Origin: Myxococcales bacterium
Lineage (GTDB): Bacteria; Myxococcota_A; Bradymonadia; UBA7976; UBA1532
Direction: 5' to 3'
DNA length: 64,000 nucleotides
Assembly: GCA_020633465.1 (NCBI GenBank)
Contig: JACKDN010000027.1
Span: 43,546-107,545, forward strand
Of this stretch, positions 53,386-62,798 are shown one piece after another; the first letter of the stretch is position 1, and every line of letters starts with the position of its first letter. A model generated the notes under the pieces. That model was not told the DNA's origin. It worked only from the letters and a program-made list of their open reading frames with translations, and searched no databases. A program made the position numbers and the translations under genes.

Positions 53386-56370
53386 TCACGCGCCCTCGGG
53401 TCCCATTTCGTCGAGCAGGTCGGCGGCGATCAGCGTGCCCGCGTCGTCGAGCGTGTCGTTGTCGCCCAACAATGTGAGCGTCAGGCCCGGCTCCGCATCG
53501 AACAGCGCGGTGACCACGCTGCGCACCTCGTCCCGAATCAGCTTCACGAACGCCGCGCGGGGGTTCGATTTCGCCGCGCTGTGGATCTGCGGATTCTGGG
53601 CGAACTGCGTCTTGGCCCCCTCGAAGGCGTCGAGCGCGAACACACCCAGCGCCGAGTCGCCGCCGTACCGTTGGTTGATCAACTCGACGATCGCCGACAG
53701 CGGCGCGACGGGGGGCGCGGTCGGCGCGTTGCCGCCGCCCTCGCCCGGCTGGGTGAAGGCCTCGCCTTGGCCTGGGGCGAGGGCCATGTCCGGCTGCTGC
53801 GCGCGCTTGCGCAGCGCCACCCAGTTCACGTCGACCGCGTCGTCGGGCAGCGCCGCGGCTTCGGTCTTCTCGGGCTCGAACATCGAGGTCAGCCGCCACA
53901 GAAACCAGTACCGGGCCTCCAGTTCCACTGGGGGCGGCGTGTCCACCACCATCGAGACGAACCGGTACGCGACCCGGTACTTGCCGGCCAACCGGCGGAA
54001 GTCACGTCGAGCGTCCGGCGCCAGCTTCTCGTACGCGGCGTAGGCGGCCTGCAGCGGCACCTTCTGCGCTTCGAGCGCCGCGTCGGTCTGCGGGCCGTCG
54101 AAGGCGGCCGTGAACGCGTCGATCTGCGCCTGCGTGTAGACGCCGGCGGCGTCGAGCTGCTGGCGCAGCGCCTCGAGCGTGCTGGCGTCGGTCTCACCTT
54201 CCAGCCGCGTGCACTCGTAGTACCGCTGGAAGGCGGCGTGGACCTTCGTGCCGTCGTTGACGAAGTCGAGTACGAACGTCCGATCCTTGTGCGGCGGGTA
54301 GATCCGGTTCAGCCGCGACAACGTCTGCACGGCCTGGCGTCCCGCGAGCGGCTTGTCGACGTACATCGCCACCAGCCGCGGTTCGTCGAAGCCGGTCTGG
54401 TACTTGTCGGCCACCACCAGCAGCCGCTCGGGGCCTCGGCGGAAACGCGCGGGCAGCTTGTCTTCGGCCAGGCCACCGTTGAAGTACGACTCGGTGCGCG
54501 CGGTGCCGCCCTCGTCGTCGAGCGATCCCGAGAACGCGACCAGCGTCCCCATGCCCACGTACCCCTTCTTCTTCACGTACGCGTCGATGGCCTGCCGCAT
54601 GCGCAGCGCCATACGTCGGCCGTTGGTGATCACCATCGCCCGCGCCTGGTCGTCGGGCAGCGCGTTCTTCACCTTGCGCACGAAGTGATCGACGATCACC
54701 TGCGCCTTGCGCGCGAGGTTCTTCGGGCTCTGGTCGACGTGGGCGCGCAGACGGGCGATCGCCTTCTTCTGATCCACCGTGGGATCGTCGTCGACCTTCT
54801 TGGTCAGCTTGAAGAACCGCTCGAAGGTGACGTAGCCCTCGAGCGCGTTGCGAATGAAGCCCTCTTCGATGGCCTGCCGCATCCCGTACAGGTGGGTCGG
54901 CTCGAAGATGGGCTTGCCCTGGGCGTCCTCGCCCTTCTTCTCGCCGAACAGCTCCAGCGTCTTCTCGTGCGGCGTCGCGGTGAACGCGAACAGGCTCAGG
55001 TTGGGTGGAAACTGCCGCGCCTTGGCCTTGCGCACGGTGCGCGCCTCCGGAGCGTCGGGGTCGACCTCGACGCCCTCGGGCCGCAGCGCCACGTTCAACG
55101 CGCGCGACAGCTCGCCGCCTTGGCTGCTGTGCGCCTCGTCGATGATCACCGCGAAGCGATCGCCCTCGCGCGCGTCGACAACGTCCTCGATCACGGCGAA
55201 CTTCTGCAGCGTCGTGACGATGATGCGCTGCTGTCCGGCCAGCGCCTCCTTCAGCGCCTCGCCGCCGGCGTCGACGCACGCGACCTCGGCGCCGCGGCTG
55301 ATGGCCCGCACGGTGTCCTGCAGTTGGCCGTCGAGGACCACCCGGTCGCTGACGACGACCACCTTGTCGAACACTCGGTGGGTCGCGTCGGTGTACAGCG
55401 CCGCCAGGTGGTGAGCCAGCCACCCGATGGTGTTCGACTTGCCCGATCCCGCCGAGTGCTGCACCAGGTAGCGCCGCCCGGGGCCGTCCTCGCGCGCGCG
55501 CCGCAGCAGCAGGTTGACCGCGTCCCATTGGTGAAAGCGCGGGAACAGGATGCGCGGCGGCAGCTTCTTGCCGGTGTCTTCGTCGGTGGGCGTGAACTCG
55601 AAGACGAAGCGGTGGAACAGCCCCAGCCACGCGTCGCGGGCCCACACGTCGCGCCACAGGTAGACCGTGCGGTTGGCCTCTCCGGGCTCCAGCGCGTTGC
55701 CTTTGCCGCCGTCATCGCCGCGGTTGAACGGCAGCCAGCGTGTCTTCTTGCCGGCCAGCCGTGTGGTCATCCACGCCTCGACGTCGTCCACCGCGAAGTG
55801 CACCAGCGCGCCGGTGCGGAAGCGCAGCAGCGGCGCGTCGCCGTCGCGCTCCGCGTACTGCGCCTGACCCTGCTTGGCGGCCGACCAGCCCGCGGTGCGG
55901 GACTTCAGCTCGACCGTGGCCCAGGGCAGCCCGTTGACGCACAGCACCAGGTCGATCGAGTCCTTCGGCCGCGTCGGATCGTGGTGCACCTGCCGCAGCG
56001 CCCGCAGCCGGTTGGCCGCGTACGCCGCGCTCAGTGTCTGGTTCGCCTCGTGCGAGGGAGGGAACTGCACCGCCTCGAGCTCGACGCCCTCGCAGTCGAA
56101 ACGACCGTGCAGCAGGCCCAGCGTGCCGGCCGCGCTCCGCTTGGCCTGCAGCGCGGCGATCAGTCGGTCGTCCGCGTCGGTCGGATGCGCGGCCTTCAGC
56201 TTCGCGTAGGCGGCGGGCTGGCTGGCCTGGACGAAGGCGAGCAGATCGGCCGGCACCAGGGCCGCCTTGTCGTCGTACGGCGCGCCCGCGTCGTTGCCGA
56301 GGTAGCCGCCGTGCGCGGTCAGGTGCGCCACGACGGCCGACTCGAAGGCCTTCTCGGGGGTCGACTTCAT
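53386..56370 (-). CDS. hsdR: type I restriction enzyme, R subunit (HsdR)
   Basis: 994 residues. N-terminal PD-(D/E)xK nuclease with D in SIDLVLCVNG and E154-L-K156 in VELKS; SF2 helicase motifs: Walker A SAGSGKSN with K311, DEAH box D411-EAH, VLFAFTATPHEKT (motif III) and the later YQTGFDEP and SRLNR motifs. So both translocation and cleavage are intact. The ATG at 56370 overlaps the HsdS TGA (ATGA). HsdR makes the nuclease/translocase that acts when the HsdM-HsdS core meets unmodified DNA. Composition is somewhat less GC-extreme than the flanks. Third gene of the hsdM-hsdS-hsdR operon. Confidence 0.95.
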   Translation of the reverse strand: MKSTPEKAFESAVVAHLTAHGGYLGNDAGAPYDDKAALVPADLLAFVQASQPAAYAKLKAAHPTDADDRLIAALQAKRSAAGTLGLLHGRFDCEGVELEAVQFPPSHEANQTLSAAYAANRLRALRQVHHDPTRPKDSIDLVLCVNGLPWATVELKSRTAGWSAAKQGQAQYAERDGDAPLLRFRTGALVHFAVDDVEAWMTTRLAGKKTRWLPFNRGDDGGKGNALEPGEANRTVYLWRDVWARDAWLGLFHRFVFEFTPTDEDTGKKLPPRILFPRFHQWDAVNLLLRRAREDGPGRRYLVQHSAGSGKSNTIGWLAHHLAALYTDATHRVFDKVVVVSDRVVLDGQLQDTVRAISRGAEVACVDAGGEALKEALAGQQRIIVTTLQKFAVIEDVVDAREGDRFAVIIDEAHSSQGGELSRALNVALRPEGVEVDPDAPEARTVRKAKARQFPPNLSLFAFTATPHEKTLELFGEKKGEDAQGKPIFEPTHLYGMRQAIEEGFIRNALEGYVTFERFFKLTKKVDDDPTVDQKKAIARLRAHVDQSPKNLARKAQVIVDHFVRKVKNALPDDQARAMVITNGRRMALRMRQAIDAYVKKKGYVGMGTLVAFSGSLDDEGGTARTESYFNGGLAEDKLPARFRRGPERLLVVADKYQTGFDEPRLVAMYVDKPLAGRQAVQTLSRLNRIYPPHKDRTFVLDFVNDGTKVHAAFQRYYECTRLEGETDASTLEALRQQLDAAGVYTQAQIDAFTAAFDGPQTDAALEAQKVPLQAAYAAYEKLAPDARRDFRRLAGKYRVAYRFVSMVVDTPPPVELEARYWFLWRLTSMFEPEKTEAAALPDDAVDVNWVALRKRAQQPDMALAPGQGEAFTQPGEGGGNAPTAPPVAPLSAIVELINQRYGGDSALGVFALDAFEGAKTQFAQNPQIHSAAKSNPRAAFVKLIRDEVRSVVTALFDAEPGLTLTLLGDNDTLDDAGTLIAADLLDEMGPEGA

Positions 56371-57653
56371 GGGGCCTCGGCCGGGACGTCGAGCTGGCCG
56401 GTGACGGCGGCGGTGATCAGGGCTTGGCGGTACTCCTTCAGCAGCTCGATCTGCTGCCGGAGGAGGTCGCGGGCTTCATCGACTGGCTGGAGCTGGCCGT
56501 CGAGCCACTCGGCGATGGCGACCTGCTCGCCGCGTGGCGGCACCGGCGTCGCTAGTTCTCGGATTGCACTCATGCCGATGGTCCGAATGGTGGCTCCCAA
56601 GGTCAATCGCTCCAACTCAGGCGACATCGTGTCCATTACCCGCAGGAGATAGTGGTTCAGCATCTCGGGGCCGCAGACCCATCCAATGATGTGCTGGGAA
56701 AGTGCCATGGGTCGCGTCGTGATCGCCGCGAGGCCGATGGTCGCGTCGCGTGTGAAGACCACCGTTCCGGCCGGCACGAGGTGTGCCGATGAGTTCGCCA
56801 TGCCACGGGGGCTGATTCTGTACGTGGTCTCCGAGATGAAATCGGCGTCTTTGAGGGTCTTCGTGTCGTTGAGCGACACCCAGGGAATGGTGCACTCGTG
56901 GTCGACCCAGTAGTCGGGCTCCGCGCGACTCGGCGTGTGGCCTGTCTCCAACTGGCAGACATACTTGACACGCCTCACCGACCAATGCGCCGGAATCCGC
57001 CCCAGCCACGCGATGCCGCTGTCCTTCAGCGGCGCGTCCGGGTTCAGGCCGCGGGTGACGGCCCGGTGGATCAGCGCGGTGCGCTTCTCGGCCAGCAGCG
57101 CGCGCAGCGCCTCCTTGGCCTGCACCAGCTCGTCGAGGGCCGCCGTTTTGCGGTCGAGGAACGCGGCGATGGCGCGTTGGGTGGGGAGGGGCGGGAGCGG
57201 TACCCTGATCTTGAGAACCTGTCCTGACGACAGGTGCTTGACTGTCGTGAAGTAGGTCAGGTCGTTGATCAACTTGAGCGGTGTGGGCAGTACGTAGAGC
57301 AGAAACCGCTGTTCGAGTCGTGGGTTCGCTCGAAGTAGGCAGAGTCGCTGGTTCAGCAGTGCAGGACCGCGGCTCCACTCCACGACCTGGAAGTCGCCGT
57401 CCATTCCGATAATCAAGTCACCGTTGGACACCCACGCTGAGGGAACCGCTGGCCCATCAAAGTAGATGGGGGCTTCGTCGGAAGCCAGGTCTCGAATCCG
57501 GATGAGCCGCAGACCGGACGCTGACGAGAAGTTGCTGGAGGGGAACGGGAACCCGTTCACCAGTGTTGACGCGTCCTGGACCCTCGCCAGTGGCCACGGA
57601 CAGCCCACGAGCCACTGGGTCTCAACCTCCATCGGGCCTTCAGTGGTCGTCAT
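56367..57653 (-). CDS. hsdS: type I restriction-modification specificity subunit (HsdS)
   Basis: 428 residues with the two target-recognition domains (about 12-170 and 220-370) and two conserved helical regions: QRAIAAFLDRKTAALDELVQ (about 170-210) and EQVAIAEWLDGQLQPVDEARD at the end. The first half begins LVGCPWPLARVQDASTLVNG and the second SGIAWLGRIPAHWSVRRVKYV, the usual starts of TRDs. HsdS determines the DNA sequence of the system; the target cannot be told from the sequence. The TRD-coding DNA is clearly poorer in GC than the neighbourhood, as expected of an exchanged module. ATG 57653 overlaps the HsdM stop. Confidence 0.95.
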   Translation of the reverse strand: MTTTEGPMEVETQWLVGCPWPLARVQDASTLVNGFPFPSSNFSSASGLRLIRIRDLASDEAPIYFDGPAVPSAWVSNGDLIIGMDGDFQVVEWSRGPALLNQRLCLLRANPRLEQRFLLYVLPTPLKLINDLTYFTTVKHLSSGQVLKIRVPLPPLPTQRAIAAFLDRKTAALDELVQAKEALRALLAEKRTALIHRAVTRGLNPDAPLKDSGIAWLGRIPAHWSVRRVKYVCQLETGHTPSRAEPDYWVDHECTIPWVSLNDTKTLKDADFISETTYRISPRGMANSSAHLVPAGTVVFTRDATIGLAAITTRPMALSQHIIGWVCGPEMLNHYLLRVMDTMSPELERLTLGATIRTIGMSAIRELATPVPPRGEQVAIAEWLDGQLQPVDEARDLLRQQIELLKEYRQALITAAVTGQLDVPAEAP

Positions 57654-59722
57654 TCGAATGCCACTCCGAGTTTCGCAACGATCTTGGCCTCCAGCGCCGC
57701 GATCTCCCCCTCGATCACCTCCAACGCCCGCGGCGGCTCGTACACGTAGAAGTGCCGCGTGAACGGGATCTCGTACCCCACCTTCGTCTTCGACCCGTCC
57801 ACCCAGGCGTCCGGCACGTGCGGCAGCACCTCGCGCGCCATGTACGCGTCGATGTCCTCCTTCAGCGGCACGTTCTCGTAGTCGCGCAGATCGGCGTCCG
57901 GCTCCGGCCGCCCCTTCGCGTCGCGGCAGATCGCCGCCTCGGGGTCGCGCTCGCTCAGCGCGCCCTCCACCGCCGTGCGCAGCGCCTTGGGCAGCGTCAG
58001 GTCCGCTGCCTTCAGCGCCTTGGTCAGCGCCTTGCGGAACGCCGCGCGGTCGATCCACACCGGGCCGCGCAGCGTCTCGAGGACGCCGCGGATGGCCTCC
58101 TGCTGGGCCTCGCCCTCGGCGATGTCCTTCTCGATGCCGGCGGCGTCCTTCTTCTTGCGCGACGTCGCCAGCGCGGCGAAGGCGCGCTCTTCGTCCAGGC
58201 GTGTCAGCCCGTCGTCGGTGACCTCGAAGCGCAGCCGCAGCGGGCGCTCGACCGTGATGCGGCGGAAGCCGAAGTCCTCGTTGTCGAACAGCCGCGACTC
58301 GCCGGGCACCTCGGCGAACGCGTCGTACAGCCCCTTCAAGTGCGCGATGTCCTTCTCGCCCAGCTCCTTCCGCTTGTTGCCCAGCGACTTGCGCATCTTC
58401 TGCGCGCGGTCGACGCCGTTGATCAGCTGTACCTTGCCCTGACGATGCGACGGCTTACGGTTGGTCAGCACCCACACATAGGTGTTGATGCCGGTGTTGT
58501 AGAACATCTGGTCGGGCAGGGCGACGATGGCCTCGAGCAGGTCGTTCTCGAGCACGTACCGCCGAATCTCGCTCTCACCGCTGCCCGCAGCACCACTGAA
58601 CAACGGCGAGCCGTTCAGCACGATGGCGATGCGCCCGCCGCCGTCCTCGACGGGCTTCAGCTTGTGCAGCATGTGCAGCAGGAACAGCAGCGAGCCGTCG
58701 CTCTTGCGCGGCAGCCCGGGGGCGAAGCGGCCCGCGTCGCCCTTCTTGTGCTCCCTGCGCACGGCCTCCTGCGCTTTCGACCAGTCGACGCCGAAGGGCG
58801 GATTGCTGATCAGGTAGTCGAAGCGGTGGCCTTCCAGGTGGTCGACGATGAAGGTGTTGCCCAGCTTGATGTTGTGGACGTTCTGCCCCTTCAGCAGCAG
58901 GTCCGCCCGGCAGATGGCATAGGACTCGTCGTTCAGCTCCTGCCCGTACACGGTGAGGCGCACGTCGCTGTTCAGGGCCAGCAGGGCCTCTTCGCCCACC
59001 GACAGCATGCCGCCCGTGCCGCAGGCGGGGTCGTACAGCTCGACGGTCACGACGCCCTGCTTCAGCTTCGCCTCGTCGTCGGCGAACAGAAGCTGCACCA
59101 TCAGGCGGATCACCTCGCGCGGCGTGAAGTGCTCCCCGGCCGTCTCGTTGCTCACCTCGCTGAAGCGCCGGATGAGCTCTTCGAACAGCGTGCCCATCTG
59201 GTGGTTCGTCACTTTCGACGGGCGCAGGTCGAAGCGGCCGATGGCCTTCAGCACCTTGCCCAGCAGGCCCGCCTTGCGCAGCCGCGTCACCTGCTGGGTG
59301 AAGCGGAAGTGCTCGAAGATCTGCTGGACCGAGGGCGAGAAGGCCTTCAGGTAGGCGATCAGGTGCTTGTCGGTGTCGCCCCCGTCGTCGACCGTGTCCC
59401 AGGCCAGCTCGCCCACGTTGTAGACGGCCGAGCCCGCCGCGTCGGACAGCAGCTTGTGGTACGGGGACGACTCGCCGAAGGTCACCTGGACACCGTCGAA
59501 GGCCGTCACGGCGCCGTCGGCGTCCTTCTGCGGCGGCAGCGCCATCAACTGCGCGGCCCGCTCGCGCACCTTGGCGCGGGTGGCCTCCATGGCCTGATCC
59601 AGTCGGCGCAGCACGACGAAGGGCAGGATGACGCGGCCGTACTCGCTCTGCCGGTAGTCCCCGCGCAGCAGCTCGGCCACCTGCCAGATGCCGTTGACGA
59701 TCTCACCGTGGTTCTCGGCCAC
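57650..59722 (-). CDS. hsdM: type I restriction-modification methyltransferase (HsdM)
   Basis: 690 residues; N6-adenine methyltransferase with D231-PACGTGG (SAM-binding motif I) and N307-PPFG (motif IV, catalytic). The N-terminal helical domain (about 1-150) and HFTPREVIRLM are characteristic. Residues after about 480 extend into a long C-terminal part with Lys/Glu-rich helices (KKKDAAGIEKDIAEGEAQ), longer than the common 500-530-residue HsdM but known from a subgroup. The start GTG 59722 has GGGGAGGA upstream. It begins the hsdM-hsdS-hsdR operon; the 143 bases before it may hold the promoter, though I could not define one. Confidence 0.95.
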   Translation of the reverse strand: MAENHGEIVNGIWQVAELLRGDYRQSEYGRVILPFVVLRRLDQAMEATRAKVRERAAQLMALPPQKDADGAVTAFDGVQVTFGESSPYHKLLSDAAGSAVYNVGELAWDTVDDGGDTDKHLIAYLKAFSPSVQQIFEHFRFTQQVTRLRKAGLLGKVLKAIGRFDLRPSKVTNHQMGTLFEELIRRFSEVSNETAGEHFTPREVIRLMVQLLFADDEAKLKQGVVTVELYDPACGTGGMLSVGEEALLALNSDVRLTVYGQELNDESYAICRADLLLKGQNVHNIKLGNTFIVDHLEGHRFDYLISNPPFGVDWSKAQEAVRREHKKGDAGRFAPGLPRKSDGSLLFLLHMLHKLKPVEDGGGRIAIVLNGSPLFSGAAGSGESEIRRYVLENDLLEAIVALPDQMFYNTGINTYVWVLTNRKPSHRQGKVQLINGVDRAQKMRKSLGNKRKELGEKDIAHLKGLYDAFAEVPGESRLFDNEDFGFRRITVERPLRLRFEVTDDGLTRLDEERAFAALATSRKKKDAAGIEKDIAEGEAQQEAIRGVLETLRGPVWIDRAAFRKALTKALKAADLTLPKALRTAVEGALSERDPEAAICRDAKGRPEPDADLRDYENVPLKEDIDAYMAREVLPHVPDAWVDGSKTKVGYEIPFTRHFYVYEPPRALEVIEGEIAALEAKIVAKLGVAFE

Positions 59723-59865
59723 GCGTCCTCCCCGAAGGTGTGTCGATGGGCGGGCACGCCCGACCGCCCCGCGCAGTGTGCCACGGAGCGTCGGGACAGG
59801 CGAGGGGCAAGCGCGCGGCGGCGGGGCCGAGGCGCTTTCGAGGCCCGGATCGTCGCGTGGTGGCC

Positions 59866-60237
59866 TCAGCCGGACTCGTTCGGACCGTCCTCCAGGAAGT
59901 CGGCCACGAGCGTGGACTCGGTCTCGCTGAGCATCTGGGAGACCTGCTGGATGAAGCGGCTGGGTACCGGGCGGCCGGCGTTCAGAATCTCCACGGCGTC
60001 AAAGTCGAAGGCCTCGATGTTGCGCGCGTAGAAGTAGCTGTCGACGGTCAGTCCGATGGAACGCGCGACCGAGGAGTTGCGGCGCACTTCGACCTTCGGA
60101 AACGGGTGGCGGCCCTGGCTGGTCGTGAACGCCACGAGCGCGCGGCGGTGGGTGGCGTCCACCTCGATGCAGACGCCCAGCCGCCGTTTGGTGCCTGCGG
60201 TGACGCAGACGACCTGTCTGCGTCGCACCTCGCTCAC
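59866..60237 (-). CDS. MazF/PemK-like small protein in the defence island
   Basis: 123 residues. The order of strands resembles the SH3-like barrel of the PemK/MazF family: VRRRQVVCVTAGTKRRLGVCIEV, RALVAFTTSQG, PFPKVEVRRN and SIGLTVDSYFYARNIEAFDFD (the latter like GLxxDSxA..xxxRxID). A C-terminal helix (FIQQVSQMLSETES) follows. No detectable typical antitoxin is present, but the upstream gene is coupled by GTGA overlap. If right it would cleave RNA or act by another mechanism. The assignment is inference from pattern. The start GTG 60237 was chosen because longer frames run through the neighbour. Confidence 0.4.
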   Translation of the reverse strand: MSEVRRRQVVCVTAGTKRRLGVCIEVDATHRRALVAFTTSQGRHPFPKVEVRRNSSVARSIGLTVDSYFYARNIEAFDFDAVEILNAGRPVPSRFIQQVSQMLSETESTLVADFLEDGPNESG

Positions 60238-61076
60238 GCGTCGTGCAGCTCCCGGAACAGCGGAGCGCCGTTCGACTCGGCAGCGTCGTCGCCCGGGCGC
60301 AGGGCCGACTCGGCCCGGCGTGCGAGGGCTTCGGCCTGGGCCAGCTCGCGCTCGACATCGAAGCGGTCGGCGCGCGGGACGACGTCCTCGGGGATGGAGA
60401 TCATGGGCTGTGATGCCTTGACGCGCAGGCCGTCGTACAGCGCGTCCGCGTACCGCCGCCACACGTGGGGTCGAACCCACGCCGCGTTGGAGAATGCCGG
60501 CTCGCAAAGCGCTGCGGCGACCACTGGAAGGACCACCACGAGCGCGGACGCGCGTGCCCAGCAGTGAACGAAGGGGGGGGCGAGGGCGCTGTCGGTAAGG
60601 GCTGCGATGGCGCGCGCGAAGTTCTGTGCCTCATGGTCAGGGTCGACCTCGCGTGCGGTGGCGACGGCGACCGCCAACTCGGCAGCGTGGGCGCGCGTGA
60701 GGATCGGCAGATACCTCTCGATGCGATCAGCGGTCAGTGCGTCGAGGCCCGGTGCCGACCTGCGGCGCGGGTGCTCTTCGGGATCTGGCGCGTCCGAGAC
60801 GCTCGACGCGATCCTGGGATCGGCCATCGCGATCACGAGAGCGCGCATGACCTGCCGTAGCAGTTCACCGTCGTCCACGAGGTCGTCGATCAGCTCGTTC
60901 AATTGGGTCGCATCCTCGGCAGATGCGAGCAGCTTGGCCGTGGGCCGGACGGCGAGGATAACCTGCTTCAATGGGGCCCACGTGTCGATGCTGGGAACGA
61001 AGCCGGCGATCGCGTCGCAGAGCGCCCGCAGCGCGCTGAGCGGGCCAAGGGACAGGGTCGCGTTGGGGGTGCTCAT
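60234..61076 (-). CDS. helical protein of unknown function, coupled to the MazF/PemK-like gene
   Basis: 280 residues, helical throughout, with LSLGPLSALRALCDAIAGFVPS at the start, an acidic middle (NELIDDLVDDGELLRQVMRALV), a hydrophobic stretch SALVVVLPVVAAALCEP and a Glu/Ala-rich end. I recognise no family. GAGGAG precedes ATG 61076. It is the first of the leftward genes of the island, 116 bases from the fragment at 61193, and overlaps the small gene that follows by 4 bases. The location before a type I system and the coupling make a role in defence or control plausible, for instance as an oversized antitoxin or as part of a separate defence pair. Confidence 0.5.
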   Translation of the reverse strand: MSTPNATLSLGPLSALRALCDAIAGFVPSIDTWAPLKQVILAVRPTAKLLASAEDATQLNELIDDLVDDGELLRQVMRALVIAMADPRIASSVSDAPDPEEHPRRRSAPGLDALTADRIERYLPILTRAHAAELAVAVATAREVDPDHEAQNFARAIAALTDSALAPPFVHCWARASALVVVLPVVAAALCEPAFSNAAWVRPHVWRRYADALYDGLRVKASQPMISIPEDVVPRADRFDVERELAQAEALARRAESALRPGDDAAESNGAPLFRELHDA

Positions 61077-61156
61077 GCGCGGCTCCTCGGCCCGCCGGGC
61101 GGGCGCGCTCGATATGGTACGGGGATTGGGTCGATAGCGCCAGCGGGGGCCAAGTT

Positions 61157-61171
61157 GGCACGCTACGTGCC
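61157..61171. promoter_or_regulatory. inverted repeat at the right edge of the island
   Basis: GGCACG-CTA-CGTGCC forms a perfect 6-bp inverted repeat with a 3-base centre, between the start of the leftward island genes (61076) and the lipoprotein fragment at 61193. It may be the operator for the island's first gene, or the edge of an inserted element. Confidence 0.35.
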
Positions 61172-61192
61172 GGCCTCTCGAACCCTCGCCCG

Positions 61193-61267
61193 TTCTGCAA
61201 CGACCAGCCGACGTGCTGCGACCAGCCGCGCTGGGTGGAAGCGAACGGCGACGCGCTCTGCGAGTAG
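61193..61267 (+). pseudogene. 3' fragment of the EGF-lipoprotein gene family
   Basis: The frame FCNDQPTCCDQPRWVEANGD, followed by ALCE and TAG, matches the last 25 residues of the lipoprotein at 52599 with three changes. In DNA 71 of 78 positions agree by my count (53286-53363 against 61193-61270), and the GAGTAGGGG after the stop is the same. The rest of the gene is missing: nothing upstream of 61193 is similar. This is therefore a truncated paralogue, separated from the intact gene by the restriction island. Confidence 0.75.
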
Positions 61268-61310
61268 GGGCGGCGCGACGGCGGCGCCGCCCGCCGCATC
61301 CTTGTTCGAC

Positions 61311-62786
61311 GTGAGACGACGCTTCTTCGTGGGGGCGGCGCTCGCGGTGCTGTTCATCGCGGGCGTCGGCTGGTTCGCGCCCGACGCGTGGTGGGCGATG
61401 GTGGTGGTGGGCCCGCTGGTCGGGGTCGGCGTCTACGACGTCACGCAGCGGCACAACACCATCCTGCGCAACTTCCCGGTGTTGGGGCACCTGCGCTACT
61501 TCTTCGAGTTCATCTCGCCCGAGATCCAGCAGTACTTCATCGAGCGCCACACCGACGGGATGCCGCTGAGCAAGAACCAGCGCAACCTGGTCGACGCGCG
61601 CGCCGACGGGCGGCCGGCGACGCACCCCTTCGGCACCGAGCACGATCTGTACGCGCCCTCCTACGAGGGCCTGCGCCACACGATGTACCCGGTCGATCCG
61701 CCGACGCTGCCGCGCGTGCGCGTCGGCGGGCCCGGGTGCAGCCAGCCCTACGAGGCGTCGCTGTTCAACATCTCGGCGATGAGCTTCGGCGCCCTCAGCT
61801 CGAACGCCATCCGCGCGATGAGCCACGGCGCGGCGCAGGGCGACTTCTACCTCAACACCGGCGAGGGCGGGCTGAGCGATCACCACCTGGCCGGCGGCGG
61901 CGACGTCGTCTGGCAGATCGGCACGGCCTACTTCGGGTGCCGCACGCGCGACGGTGACTTCGATCCGGACGCGTTCCGCGAGCGCGCGACGCTGCCCAAC
62001 GTGAAGATGATCGAGCTGAAGCTGTCGCAGGGCGCCAAGCCGGGGCACGGCGGCGTCCTGCCGGCCGCGAAGAACAGCGAAGAGATCGCGAAGATCCGGC
62101 TCATCGAGCCCGGCACGGTGGTGCGTTCGCCGCCCGGACACCGCACGTTCTCGGACGCCGAAGGCATGCTGCGCTTCGTCGACCGGCTGAGGACGCTGGC
62201 GGACGGCAAGCCGGTGGGCATCAAGCTGTGCCTCGGGCGCGAGGCCGAGTTCGCCGAGCTGTGCGAAGCGATGAAGCGGCTCGATCTGTACCCCGACTTC
62301 GTCACCGTCGACGGCGCCGAGGGCGGCACGGGCGCAGCGCCGCTCGAGTTCCCCGACGCGGTGGGCATCCCCCTCGAGCCGGCGCTCTCGGCGGTCGACC
62401 GGCTGCTGCGCGAGCACGGCGTGCGCGACCGCGTGCGCGTCATCGCCAGCGGGAAGATCCTCACCGCCGTCTCGCTGCTGCGCGCCCTCTGCTACGGCGC
62501 CGACCTGTGCAACGCCGCCCGCGCCTTCATGCTCGCCGTCGGCTGCATTCAGGCCCAACGCTGCGACACCAACAGCTGCCCCACCGGCGTCGCCACGCAG
62601 CGTCCCGACCTGGTGAAGGGGCTGGTGGTCGAGCAGAAGAAGGATCGCGTGACGAACTACCACGCCGCGACGCTCGAGGCGCTGCGTGATCTGCTGGCGG
62701 CGTGCGGCGTCGACGATCTCGCCGACCTGCGCCCCGACCTGTTCCTCGAGCCGAATCACTGGCGTCACGGGCGCGGCGCGACCTGA
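61311..62786 (+). CDS. FMN-binding glutamate synthase-like protein, membrane-anchored
   Basis: 491 residues. One or two N-terminal helices (residues 3-40), then the glutamate-synthase (GOGAT) FMN barrel: SAMSFGALSSNAIRAMSHGA, NTGEGGLS, LSQGAKPGHGG, DGAEGGTGAAP, ASGKI and CIQAQRCDTNSCPTGVATQ with three cysteines for a 3Fe-4S cluster. There is no glutaminase domain, so it is of the short FMN type, whose substrate is not settled (ammonia-dependent synthase or other oxidoreductase). The start at GTG 61311 fits the helix; TTG at 61302 is another choice. It is separate from the island on the left. Confidence 0.85.
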   Translation: MRRRFFVGAALAVLFIAGVGWFAPDAWWAMVVVGPLVGVGVYDVTQRHNTILRNFPVLGHLRYFFEFISPEIQQYFIERHTDGMPLSKNQRNLVDARADGRPATHPFGTEHDLYAPSYEGLRHTMYPVDPPTLPRVRVGGPGCSQPYEASLFNISAMSFGALSSNAIRAMSHGAAQGDFYLNTGEGGLSDHHLAGGGDVVWQIGTAYFGCRTRDGDFDPDAFRERATLPNVKMIELKLSQGAKPGHGGVLPAAKNSEEIAKIRLIEPGTVVRSPPGHRTFSDAEGMLRFVDRLRTLADGKPVGIKLCLGREAEFAELCEAMKRLDLYPDFVTVDGAEGGTGAAPLEFPDAVGIPLEPALSAVDRLLREHGVRDRVRVIASGKILTAVSLLRALCYGADLCNAARAFMLAVGCIQAQRCDTNSCPTGVATQRPDLVKGLVVEQKKDRVTNYHAATLEALRDLLAACGVDDLADLRPDLFLEPNHWRHGRGAT

Positions 62787-62798
62787 ACGACCGAAGGC

